A stretch of DNA of 5,818 bases, from positions 1 through 5,818 of the forward strand of contig JAFDCW010000330.1 in NCBI GenBank assembly GCA_019312705.1, read 5' to 3'. Shown piece by piece: positions 1-5,818 of this stretch. The notes below the pieces were generated by a model, which was not told where the DNA came from, did no database searches, and saw nothing but the letters and a program-made list of their open reading frames with translations. The stretch comes from Deltaproteobacteria bacterium. Its GTDB lineage: Bacteria; Myxococcota; Polyangia; Polyangiales; B10-G4. The translations under genes and the position numbers were made by a program. How positions within the stretch are numbered: the first letter of the stretch is position 1; every line of letters starts with the position of its first letter.

Positions 1-1127
1 GTATCTGCCTCTACGAAGCCCTCACGGCCCGCAACCTCTACAAACGCAGCACCGAGTACGAGACCTTCCAGGCCATCATCGAACAACCCGTGCCCTCGGC
101 GCGGGCAAAAAACCCCGACGTCCCAGAGGGCCTCGACCAGATCGTCAGAACCGCCCTCGCAAAGAATCCAGACGACCGCTTTCCGACCGCTGGCTCTCTC
201 CAGCGCGCCCTCGAAGGTTGGCTCACCGAGACCCGACAGGTGGTCAACTCGTCGACGACCTCCCAGCTCATGGGGCTGCTCTTCGCCGACGACATCAAGA
301 CCGGCCCCAGCGTCGAGGCGGTGCCCTTCGGCGGAGGCATGCTGGACGACGACGAGGTGATGACCGCGGCCCCTCCGCTGGACCGGAGCGTCTTCCCCAT
401 CGCCTTCCTCGGTGCCCTGGTAGTGCTGCTCTCCCTCGCCCTGGCCGCCGGCGGCGTATGGGTATTCACCCAACCCGACCCCTTACCAGAGCGGGTTCTC
501 GTCCCGGTGCCGACGCCGGACACTTCGAACACGCCGACACCAAGTGCACCAGCGGACCCTCGAACCCCGCCGGCAGCGGGGATCGGAACCGAGGTGGCTC
601 CGGGGTCACTCAGGGTCACGACTCGACCGGAGGGGGCGTCCGTCACCATCGACGGAGAGGCCATGGCGGGGGTGACTCCTCTCGATATTGCCGAACTCGC
701 CGAGGGGCCCCATGCCGTCGTCCTCGAGCTCGCGGGCCGCCGAAGCTATCAGGGAGAGGTGGTGATCCTCTCGGACCTCGAGACGACCCTCGACCGACGT
801 CTGGCCCGGCGGGGCCCGGCTAGCGCGGGCCAGCGCAGGGGAGACCCGGGGGGCGCCGAGATGGGCATGGCCACAGCCGATCCGGCCGTGCCTGCCGGGC
901 GGGGGACCCTGGCGATCAATACCCGCCCCTGGTCGAAGGTATACGCCGGGGGGCGCCTGCTCGGGACGACACCGCTCCGGGCCACCGTGCCTGCGGGGAC
1001 GGTCCGCCTACGCCTCGAAGACCGAGACGGAACCAACCACCAACGCACGGTCCGAGTCGGTGAGGACGACGAGACGCGGGTCTTCTTCGACTTGTCCGAC
1101 AACGCCTCCGACAACCCGTCCGACTAG
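1..1127 (+). CDS. Serine/threonine protein kinase, C-terminal part, with TM segment and two PEGA domains (5' truncated)
   Basis: The frame is open from the left edge (first whole codon at position 3) to TAG at 1125-1127, giving 374 visible residues; the start and the ATP-binding and catalytic motifs lie outside the window. Residues 1-79 match the end of a Hanks-type kinase C-lobe: a hydrophobic helix start (ICLYEALT), a Pro-rich loop, then LAKNPDDRFPTAGSL, with Arg59 fitting the invariant subdomain XI arginine. An Asp/Gly-containing juxtamembrane stretch leads to one hydrophobic segment at about 130-155, then a Pro/Thr-rich linker. PEGA domain 1 is about 201-268 (literally RPEGA at 208-212, IDGE, GVTPL). 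PEGA domain 2 is about 301-366 (TRPWSKVYAGG, GTTPL). The likely topology is a cytoplasmic kinase with PEGA modules in the periplasm, a common myxobacterial layout. The kinase would phosphorylate proteins on Ser/Thr; substrate and ligand cannot be read from the sequence. The tail ends in an acidic SDNASDNPSD stretch. Confidence 0.92.
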   Translation, partial: ICLYEALTARNLYKRSTEYETFQAIIEQPVPSARAKNPDVPEGLDQIVRTALAKNPDDRFPTAGSLQRALEGWLTETRQVVNSSTTSQLMGLLFADDIKTGPSVEAVPFGGGMLDDDEVMTAAPPLDRSVFPIAFLGALVVLLSLALAAGGVWVFTQPDPLPERVLVPVPTPDTSNTPTPSAPADPRTPPAAGIGTEVAPGSLRVTTRPEGASVTIDGEAMAGVTPLDIAELAEGPHAVVLELAGRRSYQGEVVILSDLETTLDRRLARRGPASAGQRRGDPGGAEMGMATADPAVPAGRGTLAINTRPWSKVYAGGRLLGTTPLRATVPAGTVRLRLEDRDGTNHQRTVRVGEDDETRVFFDLSDNASDNPSD

Positions 1128-1166
1128 GCATTGCGACGAGGTGAGATCGGCGTCAGGCTGCGAGCG

Positions 1167-2420
1167 ATGCGGACTTACGTCGGGCTCCTGATCGCGCTGC
1201 TGCTGCTAGCCGCCGCTTGCACCGACAAGACCTCTCTCGTGGTGGAGGTGGCGTCGCCCGATCTCGCGGTACCGACCGATGTCGACACCCTCGTCTTCGA
1301 GGCGAGCACTCCCGATGGCTGGCGGGTATCCGAGACGATCCCCATCGAAGGCCCCTGGCCTCACTCATTGGCAATCCTCCCGGGGCCCGCGGACACGTCA
1401 TCGGAGGTTCTGGTGAGCGTGACGGGTATGACGGCTGGAGACTTCGCCGTCCGACGCACGGCCCGAACCCGCTTCTCTGCGGGAGAGACCCACCGGGTCG
1501 TGCTGCAACTCACCCGCGCGTGCCTCGGCGTCGAATGCGATCCGGGCATCGACTGCGTCGCCGGCATGTGCACCGACGTGGTGGTCCCCCCGGATGCGGG
1601 CGTGGACTCGGGCACGCCGACGGACTCGGGCACGCCGACGGACTCGGGCACGCCGACGGACTCGGGCGCGCCCATGGACTCCGGCACGCCCATGGACTCC
1701 GGCACGCCTATGGACTCCGGCACGCCCATGGACTCCGGCACGCCCATGGACTCCGGCACGCCCATGGATACCGGCACCGATGCATGCATGAGCACCGGCC
1801 CCGAGGTCTGCGGCGGCGGCGACGAGGACTGCGACGGGGAGATCGACGAAGGGCTGCCGTGCCCCGGGACCCTGGTCATCTCGGAGTTGGCGACCGACGG
1901 TCCGGCCGGCGGCACCGACGAGTTCATCGAGATCTACAACACGACGGACACCGCCATCGACGCCAGCGCCGTCGAGGTCGAGTACCAATCGTCCGCCGGC
2001 ACGACCTGGGGCAACCGCGCGGTCCTGCCCGCCGGGGCGATGATCCCCGCTCGCGGTTTCTACTTGGTCGGCAGCGGCGGCTACACGCGGACGGTCACCC
2101 CGGACCCCGGCGGCGGCTGGAGTTCGGGCATGAACCGGCTTGGCGGGCACGTGCGGCTGTGGACCGGCACCGGCGAGCTAGACCGCCTCGGCTGGGGCAC
2201 GGCGATGAACGCCGAAACGGCTCCGATGCCGGAGCTCACCACGCCGGCCACCAATACCTACGAACGCAAGGCGGTCTCGACGTCGACCGCGGCCTCCATG
2301 GAGACCGGCGCCGACCAGGCCCGTGGCAACGGCCATGACAGCGACGACAATAGCGCCGACTTCATCGAGCGTAGCGCCGCCGGCCCGCAAAACACCGCGA
2401 GCGCGCCGGAGACCCCGTGA
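1167..2420 (+). CDS. Lipoprotein with DSGTPx repeat linker, MopE-like Cys/Asp motif and lamin-tail-like domain
   Basis: The predicted 417-residue protein starts at ATG 1167. This start begins a classic lipoprotein signal: MRTYV, then a Leu/Ala-rich core and LAAAC, with Cys18 as the lipidation site. An in-frame TTG at 1131 would add 12 residues before the signal and has no ribosome-binding site, so I reject it. Residues 22-118 look like a beta-rich domain. They end in a small Cys cluster (Cys119, 124, 130, 135) of the CxxxxCxxxxxCxxxxC type. Residues 147-200 are nine hexapeptides (DSGTPT, DSGAPM, DSGTPM). Residues 215-232 (CGGGDEDCDGEIDEGLPC) match the putative metal-binding motif of MopE-like proteins. 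Residues about 234-370 resemble a lamin-tail (LTD) beta domain: LVISELATDG, DEFIEIYNTTD, FYLVGSGG. The protein is probably anchored in the outer membrane, with the repeats as a flexible stalk; binding partner unknown. The gene lies 39 bp after the kinase gene and overlaps the next gene by 4 bp. Only a weak AGG (1155-1157) precedes the ATG. Confidence 0.88.
   Translation: MRTYVGLLIALLLLAAACTDKTSLVVEVASPDLAVPTDVDTLVFEASTPDGWRVSETIPIEGPWPHSLAILPGPADTSSEVLVSVTGMTAGDFAVRRTARTRFSAGETHRVVLQLTRACLGVECDPGIDCVAGMCTDVVVPPDAGVDSGTPTDSGTPTDSGTPTDSGAPMDSGTPMDSGTPMDSGTPMDSGTPMDSGTPMDTGTDACMSTGPEVCGGGDEDCDGEIDEGLPCPGTLVISELATDGPAGGTDEFIEIYNTTDTAIDASAVEVEYQSSAGTTWGNRAVLPAGAMIPARGFYLVGSGGYTRTVTPDPGGGWSSGMNRLGGHVRLWTGTGELDRLGWGTAMNAETAPMPELTTPATNTYERKAVSTSTAASMETGADQARGNGHDSDDNSADFIERSAAGPQNTASAPETP
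1605..1766 (+). repeat. Nine in-frame 18-bp tandem repeats encoding DSGTPT/DSGTPM
   Basis: Units start at 1605, 1623, 1641, 1659, 1677, 1695, 1713, 1731 and 1749. The first three are identical (gactcgggcacgccgacg, DSGTPT). The last five are gactccggcacgcccatg (DSGTPM), with one silent change (cctatg) in the unit at 1695. The unit at 1659 is intermediate: it begins like the first block (gactcgggc) and ends like the second (cccatg). A degenerate tenth unit (gataccggcaccgatgca, DTGTDA) follows at 1767. Each unit is six codons, so gain or loss of units keeps the frame. The array encodes the linker between the N-terminal Cys-containing domain and the MopE-like/LTD part of the lipoprotein. Confidence 0.97.
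2408..2411 (+). promoter_or_regulatory. Ribosome-binding site (GGAG) for the GTG start at 2417
   Basis: GGAG lies 5 nt upstream of the GTG codon at 2417, inside the last codons of the lipoprotein gene. It decides the start of the S1-domain protein: the GTG overlaps the upstream TGA as GTGA, a usual arrangement for translational coupling. Confidence 0.6.
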
Positions 2421-3304
2421 CCCCGGCACAACTCGGGCCCACGGCAGAGCACATCCAAATCGGGCGATACAATACCCTCGAGGTCGTTCGCGAGGAGGCG
2501 GCGGGGGTCTACCTCAGCGCCCAGCAGCGGGGGCCAAAGTCGGAGCAGCTTCTCTTGCCCGGCCGCTACGTTCCCGAGGGCACGCACATCGGCGACCGTT
2601 TGCGAGTCTTCGCATACACCGACTCCGAGGACCGCCCCATCGCGACCACCCTCGAACCCAAGGCAGTGGTCGGCGATTTCGCGTTTCTCGAAGTCATCGA
2701 CCAGAGCCCCCACGGCGCCTTCCTCGACTGGGGCCTCGACAAGGATCTCTTCGCGCCCTCGAACGAGCAGCACCGGGCGCTCCAGGTTGGCGACCGCCAT
2801 GTCTTCGCGGTCTCCCTCGATGAGCGCACTCACCGGGTCAAAGCCTCCAGCCAGCTGGGCGCCTACCTGGACTACGAGGTGCACGGGGTAGACGAGGGCA
2901 CCGAAGTGAAGCTGCTCGTCTACGGCCACAGCGACATCGGCGCCCAGGTGGTCGTCGACGGGCGGCACCCGGGCCTCGTCTATTTCGACGAGGCGTTCCG
3001 GCAATTGCTCGTGGGCGATCGCCTGACCGGCTACGTCCAGCGAGTACGCCCCGACAACAAGCTCGACATCCGTCTGCAGCGCACCGGCCGCTCCGCCCGC
3101 CACGACGCCCAGCAGGTCATCCTCGACGCCCTCGAGGACGCAGGCGGCTTTTTGCCACTGCACGACAAGAGCTCCCCCGCCGAGATCCGGGCCAAACTGG
3201 CGCTGAGCAAGAAAGCATTCAAGCGTGCCCTCGGAGGCCTCTACAAGGCCCGCCGGGTCGTGGTGCGGGTCGATGGGATCGAGCGGATCGCCGAAGACGG
3301 CTGA
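2417..3304 (+). CDS. cvfB: CvfB/YitL-family S1 RNA-binding protein
   Basis: The 295-residue protein is the usual length for the CvfB (YitL) family, which has tandem S1-type RNA-binding domains and a C-terminal winged helix. Family signatures run along the whole length: IGRYNTLEV (15-23), LLPGRYVP with GDRLRVFAYTDSEDRPIATT (46-78), GAFLDWGLDKDLFAP with EQ (100-118), LDERTHRVKAS (134-144), GLVYFDEAFRQL (186-197), RPDNKLDIRLQ (211-221), GGFLPLHDKSSP (243-254) and LSKKAFKRALGGLYKARRV (263-281). In staphylococci CvfB affects expression of virulence genes and binds RNA in vitro; the function in this type of organism is inferred only as cytoplasmic, post-transcriptional RNA binding. The GTG start is supported by GGAG 5 nt upstream and by the 4-bp overlap with the lipoprotein gene. 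The reverse complement also has a long open frame here (2258-3541), a by-product of GC-rich codon use. Confidence 0.93.
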   Translation: MTPAQLGPTAEHIQIGRYNTLEVVREEAAGVYLSAQQRGPKSEQLLLPGRYVPEGTHIGDRLRVFAYTDSEDRPIATTLEPKAVVGDFAFLEVIDQSPHGAFLDWGLDKDLFAPSNEQHRALQVGDRHVFAVSLDERTHRVKASSQLGAYLDYEVHGVDEGTEVKLLVYGHSDIGAQVVVDGRHPGLVYFDEAFRQLLVGDRLTGYVQRVRPDNKLDIRLQRTGRSARHDAQQVILDALEDAGGFLPLHDKSSPAEIRAKLALSKKAFKRALGGLYKARRVVVRVDGIERIAEDG

Positions 3305-3317
3305 CGCCCGCGGGTTC

Positions 3318-4355
3318 CTAGCCGGCGACGAAGCGGATCCGGGGGCCCACCTCGACCTGAAGGTCACCGTCGGTCTGGAAGAGGTCGCCGTCGAGGAAGT
3401 ACCGAACGACGCCGCCCTTCGGGCACGACAAGGTGGCCCGCTCGAGGAGCGCCTCTTCGGCGCAGTCCTCACCGAGGGGTTTGCCGGCGCGCACATTCGG
3501 CAGCCGAGCCACGACCTTGGGTGCCGGCCCGTGAACCCCAACGAGGTGAAAGGCGTCGACGCCGTCTTCCATGCGGAAGAAGGGCCGGAAGCCCAGGCCT
3601 ACCTCCGGCACCGTACCGGCGAGGACGGTCATGTACTCACGGGTAGTCCAGGGCCGACCGTCGGCGACGATTGAGACCGGGACCTTCGCCGCCACGCGCT
3701 TCGCCGTCTGACCTCGGGTCACGATGCTCGCCGACAGGCGGGCGAGGGTCTTGGCCGCGTCCGCCGGCGTCGGGTGGGGGTCGCCGCGGCGGTAGTACTC
3801 CTCGAGAAACCCGTAGCCGAGGCCGATGCCAAAGAGGAACCCGAGCCGTGATTCACCAGGAGACCCGTTCGGCGACGGTGCCTGGACCCGGAGGGTAACC
3901 CGCGCGGATGAGTCGAGGCCCTCACCACGGCTGTGACGCTGAACCAGACGCGAGAGCAGCTTCTCCGGTGTGCCGCGGGGCACGCCGAGGCCATTGGCCA
4001 CGGTGTTCATGGTGCCGCCACGGAGGAGAGCAACCTTGGGCAAGGGCTCGTCCCGGTAGGCCCTCTCGAACGCCGTCAGCACGAAGCTCGCGGTCCCATC
4101 CCCGCCGCTGACGGCTAGGACGTCGATGCCCTCCCGCTGGAAATCCCGGGCCGCGGCCTCGAGGGACTCGGGGGTACCGGCTTCGGCAACCACCCCCGCC
4201 CCGTTGAGCACCTCGCGGAGGCGGCCTCCGAGAGCCGGCGCCTCGCGGTGTTTCCGAGAGAGCGGATTGACGATCACGCCGATGCCAGACCGGGCCACGA
4301 GGTCCTTCGTACTCCGGTTTTCCGTCGAGGCCAACCGGGGCCTGATTCGCCCCAT
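3318..4355 (-). CDS. Diacylglycerol kinase-family (DAGK catalytic domain) lipid kinase
   Basis: The predicted 345-residue protein has the two-domain DAGK/sphingosine-kinase-like fold pattern: an N-terminal nucleotide-binding domain beginning GIGVIVNPLSRKHRE (24-38), the ATP-site motif SGGDGT (83-88), and GGTMNTVANGLGV (113-125) where other members have GTxND. A beta-rich C-terminal domain follows (about 150-345) with GIGLGYGF (176-183) and LDGD (321-324). The expected reaction is ATP-dependent phosphorylation of a lipid hydroxyl at the membrane surface. Diacylglycerol, a long-chain base or another lipid cannot be told apart from sequence. Three usually conserved positions differ: the Glu after GGDGT is Phe, the Asp of GTxND is Thr, and the Glu of DGE is Asp. 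The start is uncertain. ATG 4355 has no clear ribosome-binding site. GTG 4298 (326 residues) has AAGGA 4 nt upstream, rather close, and would begin just before the conserved core. The frame stays open to ATG 4469, but that overlaps the divergent gene. The gene ends 13 bp from the convergent cvfB stop. Confidence 0.9.
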   Translation of the reverse strand: MGRIRPRLASTENRSTKDLVARSGIGVIVNPLSRKHREAPALGGRLREVLNGAGVVAEAGTPESLEAAARDFQREGIDVLAVSGGDGTASFVLTAFERAYRDEPLPKVALLRGGTMNTVANGLGVPRGTPEKLLSRLVQRHSRGEGLDSSARVTLRVQAPSPNGSPGESRLGFLFGIGLGYGFLEEYYRRGDPHPTPADAAKTLARLSASIVTRGQTAKRVAAKVPVSIVADGRPWTTREYMTVLAGTVPEVGLGFRPFFRMEDGVDAFHLVGVHGPAPKVVARLPNVRAGKPLGEDCAEEALLERATLSCPKGGVVRYFLDGDLFQTDGDLQVEVGPRIRFVAG

Positions 4356-4380
4356 GGCGCACTGGGCCCAAACTTCACGT

Positions 4381-4408
4381 TTGACGCCGATCGCACGTGT
4401 GCGATTCT
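4381..4408 (+). promoter_or_regulatory. Possible sigma70-type promoter for the DUF4388/J-domain gene
   Basis: TTGACG at 4381-4386 matches five of six bases of the -35 consensus. A 16-bp spacer leads to GATTCT at 4403-4408, which matches only three of six -10 positions. Transcription from here would begin close to the ATG at 4418, leaving almost no leader. That would fit the absence of a recognisable ribosome-binding site, but the weak -10 makes this tentative. Confidence 0.3.
4390..4405. promoter_or_regulatory. 16-bp inverted repeat, candidate operator between divergent genes
   Basis: atcgcacgtgtgcgat has two perfect 7-bp arms (ATCGCAC and GTGCGAT) around a 2-bp GT centre. It lies between the divergent lipid-kinase and J-domain genes, 12 bp before the ATG at 4418 and 34 bp before the ATG at 4355. 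It also falls mostly inside the spacer of the proposed promoter. The short, nearly gapless symmetry suits a dimeric DNA-binding protein rather than an RNA hairpin. No specific regulator is recognised. Confidence 0.4.
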
Positions 4409-4417
4409 TTCTGGTCC

Positions 4418-5818
4418 ATGCCGGGCGCAGAGCTTCCAGAGCCCATCGCCGAGGGCAGTTTGGCCTCACGGCCCTTGGCCCATCTCCTCCTCTACGTTCA
4501 GCAGCGAGAGTTGAACGGTACGCTGGTGATCTGGGCCGAGCAGGGCACGCACCCCGACAAGAAGGGGCAGGACCGCCTGCGCTTCGAAAACGGCAAGGCC
4601 GTCGCCGGTCGCTTCGTACAAGCCGGCTCGACCTTCGCGCGCTCGATGTTGCCCCTCTTCAATCGCGTGCACGCGCCTTATGCGTTTTACGACCGGGACC
4701 TCGTCGGGACCGGCGCCTCGGTGCTCACCTCGGAGATCGAACCCAGCGCTCTCATTGCGGCCTCGCTCCGGGGCGCCGCCCGTGAGGACGCGATCGACGC
4801 GGTGCTGCGCCGCCTCGGGCAGATGTTCGTGCGCATTCGCAAGGACGCCGACATCGAGGCCCTCGGTCTGAATGCCCGGGAAAAGAACTTCGTCGACCTG
4901 ATTCGCGCCGATGCGACCACCGCAGCCCAACTGGTGGAGATCTCGGGCGACGAGCGCAGGGCGCGCCGCTTGATCTACCTCCTGACCATCACCCGGTGCG
5001 TCGAGTCCTTCAAGAAGGACGACGACGGGGGGGTCGACGGAACAAACAAGTTCGGCGCGGTGTCGGTGCCGCCCGGCTCGAAGCGCCCATCAGAAACGCC
5101 ACCCTTCAGTTCGATCCCCGCTCCGGGTGGGGGCTCCGGGTCCGTGCCCCGAGGCGGTCGGGCTTCGGCGAGGCCCAACGTCTCCGAGCCACCCCGGGCC
5201 TCGCAGAGGCCCTCAGCGCCGGACAAAACGCCTCCGCCGCCAAAGGGCCTCTCCCCCGAGCTCAGCGCACGTTGGAAGGAGATTGGCGATTTCGCCGACA
5301 ACCTCGACACGATGAACTACTTCGACATGCTCGGAGTGAAAAGCACGATCAAGGGGTCCGCCGTCACGGACGCCTACTTCGCCAAGGTCAAGAAGTGGCA
5401 CCCGGACCGGCTCCCCAAGGAGCTCGCCGCCCTCAAGCCGTTCGCGGACATGATCTTCCACCACCTCACCAGAGCCAAAGACACCCTGAGCGACGAAGAA
5501 GATCGGGCCGTCTACCAGCGCAACGTCGCCGAGGGCGGAGGTACTCCCGAATCCGAGAGACAGGTCAGCGCGATCATCGAGTCCGCGATGGCGGTCCAGC
5601 GGGCCGAGGTCTTACTGAAGCAGAGCGACTGGGGGGGCGCCCTCACCCTGGCAGAAGAGGCCCAGGAGCTGAGCCCGGACAACGGAGAGTCCCTCGCCAT
5701 CGAAGCTTGGTGTCGCTTTCAGCTGCAGCACGGCAAGGCCCCTTACGACGCCATCCTCGAGCTGCTCAAACGGTCGATCGAGGTCAACAAGAACAGCCAG
5801 AAGGCCCACTTCTACCGC
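4418..5818 (+). CDS. DUF4388 (PATAN-like) protein with J domain and TPR-like tail (3' truncated)
   Basis: The frame is open from ATG 4418 to the right edge, 467 residues, with no stop seen. Residues about 10-97 fit DUF4388: EGSLASRPLAHLLLYVQQ, NGTLVIW, DRLRFENGKAVAGRF. Residues about 148-198 form a helical, winged-helix-like stretch (LGLNAREKNFVDLI, LVEISGDERRARRLIYLL) often seen after DUF4388. Residues 201-277 are a disordered-looking Pro/Ser/Gly/Arg linker. A J domain follows at about 300-365: NYFDMLGV, HPD at 328-330, and an ending similar to the AYxxLSDxxxRxxY pattern (RAKDTLSDEEDRAVYQ). The intact HPD suggests it can stimulate a DnaK-type ATPase. Residues about 385-467 resemble TPR helices (LLKQSDWGGALTLAEEAQELSPDN). 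A cytoplasmic adaptor or co-chaperone role is inference. The gene is divergent from the lipid kinase. The ATG lacks a clear ribosome-binding site; an in-frame GTG at 4397 is an alternative but lies in the inverted repeat. Confidence 0.9.
   Translation, partial: MPGAELPEPIAEGSLASRPLAHLLLYVQQRELNGTLVIWAEQGTHPDKKGQDRLRFENGKAVAGRFVQAGSTFARSMLPLFNRVHAPYAFYDRDLVGTGASVLTSEIEPSALIAASLRGAAREDAIDAVLRRLGQMFVRIRKDADIEALGLNAREKNFVDLIRADATTAAQLVEISGDERRARRLIYLLTITRCVESFKKDDDGGVDGTNKFGAVSVPPGSKRPSETPPFSSIPAPGGGSGSVPRGGRASARPNVSEPPRASQRPSAPDKTPPPPKGLSPELSARWKEIGDFADNLDTMNYFDMLGVKSTIKGSAVTDAYFAKVKKWHPDRLPKELAALKPFADMIFHHLTRAKDTLSDEEDRAVYQRNVAEGGGTPESERQVSAIIESAMAVQRAEVLLKQSDWGGALTLAEEAQELSPDNGESLAIEAWCRFQLQHGKAPYDAILELLKRSIEVNKNSQKAHFYR

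Noticed and set aside
1131..1166. TTG start 12 codons upstream for the lipoprotein
   Set aside because: It has no ribosome-binding site and would put charged residues before an otherwise ideal lipoprotein signal beginning at ATG 1167.
1605..1766. Direct repeats as a CRISPR array
   Set aside because: The 18-bp units are contiguous with no spacers and translate in frame into a hexapeptide repeat.
1780..1789. Palindrome atgcatgcat
   Set aside because: It lies inside the lipoprotein coding sequence in a degenerate repeat unit encoding DACM, with nothing to suggest a binding site.
1217..2338. A 373-codon alternative plus-strand frame and a 250-codon minus-strand frame (1398-2150) over the lipoprotein gene
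   Set aside because: Both translations are Arg/Gly/His/Ala-rich low-complexity shadows. The real frame has a signal peptide, a lipobox and recognisable domains.
3298..3324. Possible bidirectional terminator at the convergent stops (cggct...agccg with CCCGCGGG in the loop)
   Set aside because: The stem is only 5 bp with a 17-nt loop, and there is no T-tract on either strand, so it is not a convincing intrinsic terminator.
2258..3541. A 427-codon open frame on the minus strand across cvfB
   Set aside because: The plus-strand protein matches CvfB motifs along its full length, and the minus-strand translation shows no recognisable domain. Long antisense frames are expected in GC-rich genes with G/C at third positions.
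4356..4469. N-terminal extension of the lipid kinase to ATG 4469
   Set aside because: It would overlap the divergent J-domain gene by about 50 bp, cross the inverted repeat, and add Arg/Trp-rich sequence unlike the family's N-terminus.

Overview
The window is GC-rich, densely coding DNA with third codon positions dominated by G and C. The gene types point to a Gram-negative myxobacterium-like organism (Myxococcota; order-level placement such as Polyangia/Sandaracinaceae is inference). They are a Ser/Thr kinase with a transmembrane segment and C-terminal PEGA domains, a lipoprotein with a low-complexity Asp/Ser/Gly/Thr/Pro linker and a MopE-like Cys/Asp motif, and a DUF4388 (PATAN-like) protein carrying a J domain. 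There are five protein genes, two of them cut by the window edges. I found no RNA genes, CRISPR arrays, insertion sequences or phage genes.

Layout. Positions 1-1127 (+) hold the 3' part of the kinase gene. After 39 bp comes a lipoprotein gene (1167-2420, +) with nine in-frame 18-bp tandem repeats. Its stop codon overlaps by 4 bp the GTG start of a CvfB/YitL-type S1 RNA-binding protein gene (2417-3304, +). This gene runs convergently, with only 13 bp between stop codons, into a lipid-kinase (DAGK-domain) gene on the minus strand (3318-4355). A short divergent intergenic region (about 4356-4417) follows, holding a 16-bp inverted repeat and a plausible -35 element. From 4418 to the window edge (+) runs a long open frame for a DUF4388 - Pro/Ser/Gly linker - J-domain - TPR-like protein.

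How the genes work together. The first three genes are co-directional and tightly spaced, so they could be one transcript. The kinase would signal from the cytoplasm with a periplasmic PEGA tail, and the lipoprotein would sit in the envelope. The RNA-binding protein shares no obvious pathway with them, although its start looks translationally coupled to the lipoprotein. The lipid kinase and the J-domain protein are divergent and may share a control region. No known defence, secretion or biosynthetic system is assembled here. I see no convincing evidence of an undescribed multi-gene system. The most unusual items are the two-block repeat array, the non-canonical catalytic motifs of the lipid kinase, and the inverted repeat between the divergent genes.
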